DNA of 54,173 nt from an uncultured Erysipelotrichaceae bacterium. GTDB lineage: Bacteria > Bacillota_I > Bacilli_A > Erysipelotrichales > Erysipelotrichaceae. Shown one piece after another: positions 1-8,855 of this stretch (position 1 is its first letter; each line of letters begins with the position of its first letter). A model generated the notes under the pieces. The model did no database searches. It worked only from the letters and a program-made list of their open reading frames with translations, and was not told the origin of the DNA. The stretch spans positions 1 to 54,173 of the forward strand of contig CALVBC010000012.1 in assembly GCA_944325685.1 (NCBI GenBank), given 5' to 3'. Position numbers and translations under genes: made by a program.

Positions 1-245
1 ACCGCAAAGTCCTCCTGTCTGGTTATACCAAACAGGATTACATAATCAGCTGCATCCTGAACAAGGAGATTGCTGTTTATGGAAACCCCTATGTCTTCAG
101 AAGTCTTCATGACGAGCTTGTTAAGATCATTGAGATCCATGGAGTTAACATCGCTGATGAAGATGATGAAGAAATGGTTGAATGGGCACTTAAAATGGTT
201 TTAGCTATGCGAAAAAAGGCAAAAACCGACTTATTTTCCCGATAA
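1..245 (+). CDS. 3' fragment of a small protein, possibly mobilization-related
   Basis: Open frame entering from the left edge (codons in phase with base 3) and ending at TAA 243-245; about 80 C-terminal residues are present. The fragment reads RKVLLSGYTKQDYIISCIL, then an acidic stretch (DEDDEE) and a basic tail. The 'GYTKQDYII' and 'VYGNPYVFRSL' segments resemble small MobC-like or relaxosome accessory proteins carried on mobilizable elements of Firmicutes. That is recalled similarity, so the assignment is weak. Its codon use (fewer ATC and GATC) differs from the genes to the right. It could instead be an ordinary hypothetical protein. Confidence 0.45.
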   Translation, partial: RKVLLSGYTKQDYIISCILNKEIAVYGNPYVFRSLHDELVKIIEIHGVNIADEDDEEMVEWALKMVLAMRKKAKTDLFSR

Positions 246-433
246 ATCAGCAAGCCACATCTAAACAACGGCTTGGACGTGTGGTGGCTAAAAGCGCAAT
301 TTAGCTAAAATTTGACCGATTTTCCCTAAAAAACGTCAAAAACAAGTCAAAAATGGGGACAAAAATCGACCGAAATTGAGCTAAAATCAAGATGCCTGTT
401 TTCAAAATGTTTTCACGGGCCCAAAAGGGAACG
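246..433. other. Non-coding gap with short repeats
   Basis: No convincing gene. It holds a 6-bp hairpin arm pair (AGCCAC at 253-258, GTGGCT at 284-289) and a 9-bp direct repeat AGCTAAAAT at 303-311 and 379-387. The base composition is A-rich on the plus strand with few GATC sites, unlike the neighbouring coding DNA. It separates the possible mobilization gene from the guaA 3' end. Confidence 0.4.
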
Positions 434-458
434 AAAAAAGCCCTTAAATAAAGGGCTT
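434..458 (-). terminator. Rho-independent terminator of guaA
   Basis: On the minus strand the hairpin AAGCCCT-ttattta-AGGGCTT is followed by a run of T. It lies 16 bases past the guaA stop codon. Confidence 0.85.
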
Positions 459-473
459 CAAGGTGATTTTGTA

Positions 474-2012
474 CTATTCGAACTCGATAGTACCAGGAGG
501 CTTGCTTGTAATATCGTATACAACTCTATTGCAACCCCTGACTTCATTGACGATCCGATTAGCGATCTTACCTAAGACCTCATATGGGATCTTAGCCCAG
601 TCAGCAGTCATACCATCGATCGAGGTGACGGCTCTGATCGCTACCGTATAGTCATATGTCCTTTGATCACCCATGACACCGACGGATTTATTGTTGAGGC
701 AAGCGGTAAAGTATTGCCATATATCATGTTCAAGGTGGGCATTCTTGATCTCTTCGCGCAAGATCGCATCTGATTCTCTGACGATAGCTAACCTTTCCTT
801 GGTCACTTCACCAACGACCCTGATCCCAAGCCCTGGTCCTGGGAATGGCTGACGCCATACCACTTCATCATCAAGGCCTAACTCTTTACCTAATGCTCTG
901 ACTTCATCTTTGAACAGTGTATTTAAAGGTTCGATCAGTTTAAAGTCCATATCATCCGGTAGACCACCGACATTGTGGTGTGATTTGATCGTTTGGGCGG
1001 TCTTAGTACCACTTTCGATCACATCGGTATATAGAGTACCTTGGGCTAGATACTTGATATGTTCATCCTTTAATAGCCTTTTGACTTCGCGATCAAATGT
1101 ATAGACGAATTCATTACCGATGATCTTGCGTTTTTGTTCTGGATCAGTGACACCTTTGAGCTTCTCTAAGAAGATCTCTGATGCATCGATCCTGATGAAG
1201 TTGATCTCTGGCATGTGTTTTTTACACATCGCTTCTACTTGATCACCTTCATCCTTCCTTAAAAGGCCATGATCGATAAACATGCAATAAAGGTTCTTAC
1301 CGATCGCTTTTGATAGTAAAGTAGCGGCTACCGATGAATCAACACCACCAGATAGACCTAATAATACCTTATCATCCTTTACTTCATCCTGTATCTTCTT
1401 GATCTCTTTAGCGATAAAGTCCTTCATCGACCAATCAGCTTCGCATTTGCACACCTTAAAGATGAAGTTCTTCAAGATATCTAAGCCATAGACGCTGTTT
1501 CTGACTTCTGGGTGGAATTGGACGGTGTAGATCTTACGATCTTCATCATATGCAGCGGCATTTAAACATGTATCAGTTGAAGCTGCCCTTTTAAAGCCTG
1601 GTGCTAATGCATCGACTTGATCACCATGGCTCATCCATACGACCTCTTCTTTTGGTAAGCCATCAAATAGGACTGATCCTAAGACGCTGATATTAGCTTC
1701 CCCATATTCTTTAGTCTCACAAGCCTTGACACTACCACCTAACATGTAGTGTACAAGTTGCATCCCATAACAGATACCAAGTAGTGGTATCCCACTTTCT
1801 AATATCGCTCTATCAACTTTAAAACTGTCCTTTTCATAGACCGAATTAGGACCACCAGAGAAGATGATCCCTTTGACATCACCTATTTTTTGGATATCGC
1901 CTAAAGTCAGATCATTTGGTAATAGTTCACTATAAACACCAAATTCTCTGATCCTACGCGCTATTAGCTGATTATATTGACTACCGAAGTCCAATACGAT
2001 GATCTTATCCAT
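474..2012 (-). CDS. guaA: GMP synthase (glutamine-hydrolysing)
   Basis: Converts XMP to GMP with ATP and glutamine, the last step of guanine nucleotide synthesis, in the cytoplasm. 512 residues, full family length. The N-terminal class I amidotransferase has the nucleophile in GICYGMQL (about residue 82) and the His-Glu pair in FHPEV. The ATP pyrophosphatase P-loop reads LSGGVDSS (about residue 220). The C-terminal dimerisation domain ends in the usual PPGTIE. The start has an AAGGAG ribosome binding site. Only 27 bp separate it from the upstream pyrophosphatase-like gene, so the two are probably cotranscribed and there is no room for a guanine or PRPP riboswitch directly upstream. Confidence 0.98.
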   Translation of the reverse strand: MDKIIVLDFGSQYNQLIARRIREFGVYSELLPNDLTLGDIQKIGDVKGIIFSGGPNSVYEKDSFKVDRAILESGIPLLGICYGMQLVHYMLGGSVKACETKEYGEANISVLGSVLFDGLPKEEVVWMSHGDQVDALAPGFKRAASTDTCLNAAAYDEDRKIYTVQFHPEVRNSVYGLDILKNFIFKVCKCEADWSMKDFIAKEIKKIQDEVKDDKVLLGLSGGVDSSVAATLLSKAIGKNLYCMFIDHGLLRKDEGDQVEAMCKKHMPEINFIRIDASEIFLEKLKGVTDPEQKRKIIGNEFVYTFDREVKRLLKDEHIKYLAQGTLYTDVIESGTKTAQTIKSHHNVGGLPDDMDFKLIEPLNTLFKDEVRALGKELGLDDEVVWRQPFPGPGLGIRVVGEVTKERLAIVRESDAILREEIKNAHLEHDIWQYFTACLNNKSVGVMGDQRTYDYTVAIRAVTSIDGMTADWAKIPYEVLGKIANRIVNEVRGCNRVVYDITSKPPGTIEFE

Positions 2013-2039
2013 AATACTCGCTCCTTTTAAAAAGTGAGG

Positions 2040-2429
2040 TCATTCCTCACTCATTGCCCATTGTGGTGTCTCATCAGTCCTTCTGATGAGGATAGCTTTT
2101 TGTAAGTCCAAGCTGTTCAAAAAGCGTAAAATCGCATACTGTTCATCATCATCACAGCCGATCAGTAATTTGACCTCGATACTCTTGTCGATAATGTTGG
2201 CACAGACGACAACTTGATCGACACCATTACCATGTTCGCCCTTAAAGCAGACGATCTCTTTTTCTTTATCCCGACGCAAGATCTTCAAATGGCCAAAATC
2301 GACCGGATAGTAAAGATCAGGGAAATCCTTCACATTAGTCCCCTTAGGGTTGGTGACGACAAAGTCGCTGGATAGATACAATGTATCCATCTTTTGCCAG
2401 AAATACGCTTGGTTTTCTAATTCTTTCAT
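2040..2429 (-). CDS. Inorganic pyrophosphatase-fold protein, metal ligands not evident
   Basis: A 129-residue protein. The core PKGTNVKDFPDLYYPVDFGH followed by LLIGC and AILIRR matches short Firmicutes proteins annotated as inorganic pyrophosphatases, from memory of that family. The canonical DxxDxD metal site of family I pyrophosphatases is not seen; the equivalent stretch reads GVDQVVV, so activity is doubtful. Start chosen at 2429: the longer frame to 2468 has no ribosome binding site, family members start here, and a strong promoter ends 7 nt upstream. It precedes guaA, which releases pyrophosphate, so a role in handling that product is possible but inferred. Confidence 0.7.
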   Translation of the reverse strand: MKELENQAYFWQKMDTLYLSSDFVVTNPKGTNVKDFPDLYYPVDFGHLKILRRDKEKEIVCFKGEHGNGVDQVVVCANIIDKSIEVKLLIGCDDDEQYAILRFLNSLDLQKAILIRRTDETPQWAMSEE

Positions 2430-2436
2430 CGGTGAA

Positions 2437-2465
2437 ATCTTAGCATATAACCATTTATTTGTAAA
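2437..2465 (-). promoter_or_regulatory. Promoter of the pyrophosphatase-like gene and guaA, leaderless
   Basis: On the minus strand, TTTACA (2460-2465), a 17-bp spacer and an extended -10, TGC-TAAGAT (hexamer 2437-2442). The hexamer ends 7 nt before the ATG at 2429, so transcription should start at or one base before the start codon. No Shine-Dalgarno sequence is present. Confidence 0.8.
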
Positions 2466-2490
2466 CATTTATAAGATAATGTAACTGTTT

Positions 2491-3045
2491 TCATCTATTT
2501 GAAGGTAATTTCATGTGGATCTTATTCAAAAATTCATCGATATCATAGGTCCCGCTGTCTTCCATCGCACTGACCAAGATCGATAGACAAGCAAAGGAAT
2601 CACTGCCTGCTTCATGGTGATCTAAGTCGATCCCTAAGTATTCACTGACGGTATTGAGGCGGTGATTTTCAAGATATGGATATACCACCCTTGATATCTT
2701 GACCGTATCAAGATACTTATTCTTAAACCTCGGTAAGCCATAGTAATCGCAACACGCATTTAGGACCCCTAAATCAAACCTCGCATTATGGGCGACTAAT
2801 ATCGCATCTTCAAAGCGCTCCTTGAGCATGTCGTAGTAATGGTCAAATTTTGGAGCATCCTTGATATCGTCATATGTAAGGTGATGGATATAGGTGAACA
2901 TAAAGTTAGTATATTGTGTCGGTGGCAGGATATAGATGACTTCATTGTCTAAAAATTCCCCATCGACAAAGGTACTGATACCCAATGATATCGCTGATAC
3001 TGGTGATGTATTAGCTGTTTCAAAATCGATCGCTACCAGTTTCAT
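2491..3045 (-). CDS. DEDDh-type 3'-5' exonuclease (DnaQ/PolC exonuclease family)
   Basis: 184 residues, essentially one exonuclease domain. Exo I is AIDFET (Asp7, Glu9), Exo II is AHNARFDLGVL, and Exo III is HHEAGSDS with catalytic His and Asp, placing it in the DEDDh class. The family removes 3' nucleotides from DNA or RNA. Without a polymerase domain this is a stand-alone nuclease or a proofreading-like accessory, and its substrate cannot be read from sequence. Its ATG overlaps the stop of the membrane protein gene upstream by 4 bp (translational coupling), with AAGGAG before it. Confidence 0.85.
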   Translation of the reverse strand: MKLVAIDFETANTSPVSAISLGISTFVDGEFLDNEVIYILPPTQYTNFMFTYIHHLTYDDIKDAPKFDHYYDMLKERFEDAILVAHNARFDLGVLNACCDYYGLPRFKNKYLDTVKISRVVYPYLENHRLNTVSEYLGIDLDHHEAGSDSFACLSILVSAMEDSGTYDIDEFLNKIHMKLPSNR

Positions 3046-3473
3046 TTGATCCTGATCTCCTTATCACTAGCATATTCATTCAAGATGCTTCTTACTTTAT
3101 AACGGTTAAAACATTCGACCCTCTCTTTACTACCATCGATAAGTTCGAATAATAGTTCATCTTCAACAGACCCCTTCTTATATGACCACGATACGATCTC
3201 ATCATAATAGATCATCATACAGTCGCTCTTGGCTGGTCGATTGTATAGGATGACATATTCTTCGCAAAAATCGATGATGACCTTTGATGGTAGTAAGATG
3301 ATCGCATAAGCCATCGTCGCTGAGATGACGATCGCTAAAGTCGCATTTATCGCAAACATCAAAAACCCGATGATCAAGATGATGACTAAAACGACATAGG
3401 GTTTAGTCTCCATGTGATAGATGACCTTACGGTCACTAGGCAGGTTATAGGCTTTGATCTCTTTACTATTCAT
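3042..3473 (-). CDS. Small membrane protein with C-terminal PH-like domain
   Basis: 143 residues. Two hydrophobic helices (roughly residues 26-44 and 46-62) are followed by a beta-rich cytoplasmic part (VIIDFCEEYVILYNRP, then YYDEIVSWSYKKGS) that looks like bacterial PH-like (bPH/YcxB-type) domains. Function unknown. It is first in a minus transcript with the exonuclease gene. Start at 3473: TATAAT (3480-3485 on the minus strand) ends 6 nt before the ATG and there is no ribosome binding site, so it is predicted leaderless. It is divergent from tgt with 37 bp between the start codons. Confidence 0.6.
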   Translation of the reverse strand: MNSKEIKAYNLPSDRKVIYHMETKPYVVLVIILIIGFLMFAINATLAIVISATMAYAIILLPSKVIIDFCEEYVILYNRPAKSDCMMIYYDEIVSWSYKKGSVEDELLFELIDGSKERVECFNRYKVRSILNEYASDKEIRIK

Positions 3474-3479
3474 TCACTA

Positions 3480-4637
<1,158 letters not shown>

Positions 4638-4638
<1 letters not shown>

Positions 4639-5666
4639 TGCGCGTTGAAGATTTTGATTTTGAATTACCGGAAGAGCTGATAGCTCAGCATCCGGCTGAT
4701 AAGCGTGATACATCACGTCTTTTAGTCCTTCACAAAAATACCAAAGAGATCGAACACAAGCACTTCTATGACATCATCGACTATCTTCACCCTGGTGATG
4801 TCTTAGTCCGCAATAACTCAAGGGTCATCCCAGCGCGACTTTATGGCATCAAAGAAGGTACCGGTGCCCATGTCGAGCTTTTGATCTTAAAGAATACCAA
4901 TGATGAGATCATCGAATGTCTGTGCGGTAATGCCAAGGCGATCAAAGTCGATACGGTCATCGATTTTAATGGCAAACTAAAAGCCAAGTGTATCGAAGTC
5001 AAAGAAGAAGGGATCAGGGTATTCAAACTCGAATATGGTGGTATCTTCTATGAGATCTTAGATGCGATCGGTTCGATGCCTTTACCACCATATATCCATG
5101 AACCGCTGATCGATAATGACCGTTATCAGACTGTATATGCCAAAGTAAATGGCTCAGCTGCATGTCCAACTGCCGGTCTTCACTTCACCGATGAACTATT
5201 AGATAAGTTAAATAAAAAGGGTGTCATCATCACCGATATCACCTTGCATGTGGGACTAGGTACCTTTAGACCAGTCAAAGTCGATGAAGTGGAAAGACAC
5301 CATATGCACTATGAAGAATACGAGATGGATGAAAAGACAGCCGATATATTAAATAAAGCCAAAGCTGAAAATAGGCGCATCATCGCGATCGGTACGACCT
5401 CATGTCGAACACTTGAAAGCATCGTCCAAAAATATGGCACTTTTAAAGCCACAAAAGATAAGACCAATATCTTTATCTATCCACCATATGAATTCAAAGC
5501 GATCGATGCCCTGATCACCAATTTTCACTTGCCTAAATCAACGCTCATCATGATGATCAGCGCTTTAGCAGGTAGAGAACTGATCTTAGACACCTATAAG
5601 GAAGCTATCAAAGAGAAGTATCGCTTCTTCTCTTTCGGTGACAGTATGTTTATCGACAATGAGTAA
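4638..5666 (+). CDS. queA: S-adenosylmethionine:tRNA ribosyltransferase-isomerase
   Basis: Adds the ribosyl moiety of SAM to preQ1 in tRNA to give epoxyqueuosine. 342 residues with the typical N-terminal [19 protein letters not shown], the [10 protein letters not shown] segment, and [13 protein letters not shown] and [12 protein letters not shown] blocks. Start taken as ATG 4638, not TTG 4635, because GAAAGGGGA lies at a good distance and the family begins with a similar MRVxDFDFxLPxxLIAQ. The second gene of the queuosine cluster, it overlaps tgt by 1 bp and queH by 8 bp. Confidence 0.97.
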
Positions 5667-6282
5667 GAATTATAACCAACTATTCAAAAGGGAACTTGAA
5701 AAGATCAAGGGTCAAAGACCATCTTTATTACTGCATGTCTGTTGTGGTCCTTGTAGTGAGTATCCTTTGGTCTTATTAGATGATCATTTTAAGATATCGA
5801 TCTATTATGAAAACCCTAATATCTATCCTGAAGAAGAGTATGATAAAAGGCTATCTGAATTAGAACGCTATCTTGATCACTTACATAAGGATATCAAGCT
5901 GATCATCCCACCTTTTGATGATGACTTCCAAAGCGAGCTAGCTAAATTCGGTCCGATGAAGGAAGGTTCTACGAGATGCGTGTATTGTTATGGGAAGCGG
6001 ATGTATCGGGCATATAGATATGCTGATATAAATAAGTTTGATTACTTTACGACCGTGATGTCGATATCTAACCATAAAGACGCTGACTATATCAATCGAT
6101 TAGGTGAGGATATGCAAAAGCACTTTGATACTAAATTCCTCTATGCTGACTTTAAAAAAGACGGTGGTATCGATATCAACCGCAACATGAACAAAGAGAT
6201 CGGTCTATATGAGCAAGACTACTGCGGTTGTATCTTCACCTACAAGATCCATCAAAGCAAGCTACAAAAAAAGTTGAAATAA
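5659..6282 (+). CDS. queH: Epoxyqueuosine reductase QueH
   Basis: Reduces epoxyqueuosine in tRNA to queuosine; QueH (DUF208) is the non-cobalamin replacement for QueG. Cysteine motifs: [10 protein letters not shown] near the N-terminus, [10 protein letters not shown] in the middle and YCGC near the C-terminus. Adjacent CC pairs and CxxC are the family's Fe-S and catalytic signature. 207 residues from ATG 5659; an in-frame GTG at 5638 exists but lies inside queA. It completes tgt-queA-queH. The stop lies inside the promoter of the tRNA-Arg gene. Confidence 0.93.
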   Translation: MSKNYNQLFKRELEKIKGQRPSLLLHVCCGPCSEYPLVLLDDHFKISIYYENPNIYPEEEYDKRLSELERYLDHLHKDIKLIIPPFDDDFQSELAKFGPMKEGSTRCVYCYGKRMYRAYRYADINKFDYFTTVMSISNHKDADYINRLGEDMQKHFDTKFLYADFKKDGGIDINRNMNKEIGLYEQDYCGCIFTYKIHQSKLQKKLK

Positions 6283-6302
6283 TGACAGGTATTTGTTATT
6301 AT
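6274..6302 (+). promoter_or_regulatory. Promoter of tRNA-Arg
   Basis: TTGAAA (6274-6279), 17-bp spacer, TATTAT (6297-6302) with a TGT extended -10, ending 16 bases before the tRNA. It overlaps the last codons of queH. Confidence 0.75.
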
Positions 6303-6318
6303 ATTCAAGCACAAATCT

Positions 6319-6395
6319 GTCTACGTAGCTCAGCTGGATAGAGCATACGCCTTCTAAGCGTACGGTCAGGGGTTCGAGTCCCTTCGTGGACGCCA
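6319..6395 (+). tRNA. tRNA-Arg (UCU anticodon)
   Basis: A complete cloverleaf of 77 nt with encoded CCA. The acceptor arms GTCTACG and CGTGGAC pair over 7 bp. The anticodon stem TACGC/GCGTA encloses the loop CTTCTAA, giving anticodon TCT that reads AGA, a much used Arg codon here. The T arm contains GGTTCGAGTCC. A terminator follows at once. Confidence 0.97.
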
Positions 6396-6406
6396 TTAAA
6401 CAAATT

Positions 6407-6428
6407 AAGCCCAGAAATGGGCTTTTTT
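6407..6428 (+). terminator. Terminator after tRNA-Arg
   Basis: Hairpin AAGCCC-agaaat-GGGCTT followed by TTTT. It ends next to the stop of the convergent XRE gene. Confidence 0.85.
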
Positions 6429-6429
6429 G

Positions 6430-7122
6430 TTATATGTCATTAGATATACTGTTTTCTTCAATGTCATCATCTTGTTTTTTATCGGCCTTCTCTTTGATAA
6501 AGACCACGATAAACATGACCAAAAATGCCAAGATGACAAGGGCGATCATGATGAGTATCGGTGATATAACCACAAGCCATGACCAATCGATATGACCAGT
6601 GAGCTTTAAGGCGATAAATAATAATGTCAGAGCACTAGAGAAACCGATACCGTCATATTTGATCTTCTTATCATGGATCGTTTCCCATATCTTGACCTTG
6701 ATCAAGATCCCGATCATCAAAAGTAATATCCCGATCGCGATCATGATGATACCACTTGTCATATCAAACCCACAGATAGTCGGGATAAAGAAGGTGACCA
6801 TCGCAATGATGATGAGGATCGATGATACGATATCGATCGGCTTATGTTTATATCTCACCTTTAAGACATCATTTATGACTTCATCTGATCTTTCTAATAC
6901 ATCATCCCTATTTATCCTTTCACCACTCAATGATTCGGTGACACTGATATCTAAGATATGACAAAGCTCATTGAGCAAAGATATATCAGGTAAGCTTTTA
7001 CCCGTCTCCCACTTAGAGACCGCTTTATTGGTGACGTTTAACTTTCCCCCTAATTCCGATTGGGTAAGACCCTTTTCTCTTCTTAGCTCTTGTATAAACT
7101 TTCCTACTTTTACTTGGTCCAT
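6430..7122 (-). CDS. XRE-family regulator with C-terminal membrane helices
   Basis: 230 residues. Residues 1-65 form an HTH_3 (Cro/CI) DNA-binding domain: KVGKFIQELRREKGLTQSEL, then NKAVSKWETGKSLPD. The rest is hydrophobic with about four predicted membrane helices, ending in an acidic tail. The family includes membrane-tethered regulators, but the targets are unknown. Start moved to ATG 7122 because AAGGAGATAG sits 5-7 nt before it; upstream in-frame ATGs at 7143 and 7137 lack a site. It is divergent from the deoxyribosyltransferase gene across a region with short inverted repeats. Confidence 0.85.
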   Translation of the reverse strand: MDQVKVGKFIQELRREKGLTQSELGGKLNVTNKAVSKWETGKSLPDISLLNELCHILDISVTESLSGERINRDDVLERSDEVINDVLKVRYKHKPIDIVSSILIIIAMVTFFIPTICGFDMTSGIIMIAIGILLLMIGILIKVKIWETIHDKKIKYDGIGFSSALTLLFIALKLTGHIDWSWLVVISPILIMIALVILAFLVMFIVVFIKEKADKKQDDDIEENSISNDI

Positions 7123-7155
7123 ATCTATCTCCTTCATTATCATTTTTACTTAATA

Positions 7156-7203
7156 TGGGTGATTTGTAAATCCACCATCAGTAGAATGGTGATTTTGTAT
7201 TAT
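7156..7203. promoter_or_regulatory. Divergent region with inverted repeats and TATAAT
   Basis: Contains an imperfect palindrome (GGTGATTT ... AAATCCACC) and a perfect pair CACCAT-cagtaga-ATGGTG, then TATAAT near 7198 for the plus gene. The repeats are possible binding sites for the adjacent XRE regulator; this is an inference from position. Confidence 0.4.
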
Positions 7204-7225
7204 AATCGAGCTAGGAGGTAGGCTT

Positions 7226-7702
7226 ATGTTATATATCTATAATGCAGGACCGATGTTTTCTGATGCAGACATCGCTCAAAGACTAAAAGAAGGCAAGATG
7301 ATAAGAGAGGTATTAGACAATAATGATATCGAATACTTATTAGCTAATCCGATCGAATTACCTTTTGATAATTCAAGGTACATCCCAACTAGTGAGATCT
7401 TTAAAGAGGACTATTCCCATGTCGATAAGGCTAATGTCTTCTTCTTTGATCTAGCGACTAATGATAGTGGTACCTATGTCGAATTTGGTAATGCGATCGA
7501 AAAGTACATGGCTGGAAAAGACATCGAGATCTATCCGATATTTACCGACTTACGCTTAGGCCGCAATAATATCGATGGTATCGAATGTCCTGTTGGCTTT
7601 AATAGCTATCTAGTCGGTGCACTGACCTACAATAAGATCACCATCTATCGTCACTTTGAAGAGGCATTTGAAGCCTTTAAGAAAGACCACGACTTAAAGT
7701 AA
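7226..7702 (+). CDS. Nucleoside 2-deoxyribosyltransferase family protein
   Basis: 158 residues. The family moves deoxyribose between bases or hydrolyses deoxynucleoside monophosphates (purine and pyrimidine salvage). Evidence: N-terminal YIYNAGPMFSDADIAQRL (the family's 'AGP.F' start), the central HVDKANVFFFDLATNDSGTYVEFGNA block with the catalytic Glu in the VEFG/YEFG position, and a C-terminal segment with GFNSYL. AGGAGG lies well placed before the ATG. A single-gene transcript ending at the 7701-7724 hairpin. Confidence 0.85.
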   Translation: MLYIYNAGPMFSDADIAQRLKEGKMIREVLDNNDIEYLLANPIELPFDNSRYIPTSEIFKEDYSHVDKANVFFFDLATNDSGTYVEFGNAIEKYMAGKDIEIYPIFTDLRLGRNNIDGIECPVGFNSYLVGALTYNKITIYRHFEEAFEAFKKDHDLK

Positions 7703-7724
7703 AAGGATCGCAGAGATCCTTTTA
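7701..7724. terminator. Bidirectional terminator between convergent genes
   Basis: AAAAGGATC-gcaga-GATCCTTTTA, T-rich on both strands. It abuts the plus-gene stop (7700-7702) and contains the gtrA-like stop codon at 7722-7724. Confidence 0.75.
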
Positions 7725-8105
7725 TTTCGCTTTGAAGATGATGAATTTAGAGAAGATATAATTCAAGACGATGACGACGATATTAGATAATATCTTGATA
7801 AATAGCGCATCAAGGTGCATGATGTCGATACCGATATAGATGATCACTGTATCGACGACAAGACTGAATATCCTTGCACCAAAGAATAAAGCTAACTCTT
7901 TTGATATGTCATCGTTTTTAGTCTTAAAGACATATTTGCGATTGGTGATATAGGCAAATAAGACCGATACAAACCAAGCGATGACGTTAGCTAATATCAG
8001 ATATAGATGACCTATATCATATAGGACATAAAAGGTGACGATATTGACGACTGTCGTCAAGACACCAAAGATGCCATAGAGGATGATCTCTTTTAGATCT
8101 TTCAT
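7722..8105 (-). CDS. GtrA-family membrane protein
   Basis: 127 residues and four predicted membrane helices, with the GtrA pattern at the N-terminus (LYGIFGVLTTVVNIVTFYVLY) and the SxxFAYxxNRKYVF block between helices 2 and 3. GtrA-like proteins help move undecaprenyl-linked sugars across the membrane in cell-surface glycosylation. No glycosyltransferase is adjacent, so the substrate is unknown. Its ATG follows directly on the T-run of the upstream gene's terminator; no ribosome binding site and no good -10 is visible, which is odd. Confidence 0.85.
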   Translation of the reverse strand: MKDLKEIILYGIFGVLTTVVNIVTFYVLYDIGHLYLILANVIAWFVSVLFAYITNRKYVFKTKNDDISKELALFFGARIFSLVVDTVIIYIGIDIMHLDALFIKILSNIVVIVLNYIFSKFIIFKAK

Positions 8106-8129
8106 AATAAAAAAGCGTCAATGACGCTT
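8106..8129 (-). terminator. Terminator of the Bax inhibitor-1 gene
   Basis: Minus strand AAGCGTC-att-GACGCTT then TTTTTTATT. The stop codon of the upstream gene (8128-8130) lies in the stem and the next gene's ATG follows immediately. Confidence 0.85.
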
Positions 8130-8832
8130 AGTTATCGTTATTACTACGACCGAGGATCGATAAGATCCTGATGAAGATATTGATGAAATCAAGGTAGATC
8201 GAAAAAGCGCCATAGACAGCGACCTTTGTCGTCATTGATTCATCGTAACTTATCTGACTATAGAGACTCCTTAGTATCTGCATATCATGTGCGATCATGA
8301 CTAAGAAGATGATGATGACAACGTAGTCGATCATCAAAGCCGTTGTCGATGAATGGATGAATAGCTGATTGACAAGGGTCAAGATGATGATCGCCATAAG
8401 ACCGACAGCCAAATATGGTGTCATCCTGGTAAAGTCCATCTTCGTCGTTAGACCGATGAAAGCCATGCACCCAAACATGACCGCTGTCATAAATAAAGCA
8501 ATGCCGATCGTTGCCCCATCATAGTAAAGTGGGATCGTCGAGAAAGTTAAACCTGAGATCGCACAATAGATGAAGAAACAAAGATAAGCTGTTGACTTCT
8601 TCATCGTCATCAGCCTTGAACTAAAGAAGAATGTCAGACCGATCTGGGCACCATATACTAGTAAGATCCCGATCATCCCAAAGCGGACGATGATCTGTAG
8701 TAGTAATGGGAACGAGAATAGCGCGATGATCGCGGTGATAAAGATACCGATCGCCATCACCCCAAAAGATTTAGCTAAGAATCTATTGAATGTAAGACCA
8801 TTGCTTACATATGTTGTATCGTTGTTGTACAT
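8128..8832 (-). CDS. Bax inhibitor-1/YccA family membrane protein
   Basis: 234 residues with seven predicted membrane helices in the BI-1 (TMBIM) arrangement. Bacterial homologues such as YetJ are pH-sensitive calcium leak channels, and others modulate FtsH. The conserved C-terminal acidic region is present (DMQILRSLY, then GAFSIYLDFINIFIRIL). It starts with AGGAGG and MYNN. Probably its own transcript, ending at the 8106-8129 hairpin. Confidence 0.9.
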   Translation of the reverse strand: MYNNDTTYVSNGLTFNRFLAKSFGVMAIGIFITAIIALFSFPLLLQIIVRFGMIGILLVYGAQIGLTFFFSSRLMTMKKSTAYLCFFIYCAISGLTFSTIPLYYDGATIGIALFMTAVMFGCMAFIGLTTKMDFTRMTPYLAVGLMAIIILTLVNQLFIHSSTTALMIDYVVIIIFLVMIAHDMQILRSLYSQISYDESMTTKVAVYGAFSIYLDFINIFIRILSILGRSNNDN

Positions 8833-8855
8833 TTGTACCTCCTTTACATCTAGGA

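Noticed and set aside
2013-2039. Guanine or PRPP riboswitch before guaA
   Set aside because: Only 27 bp separate guaA from the upstream gene.
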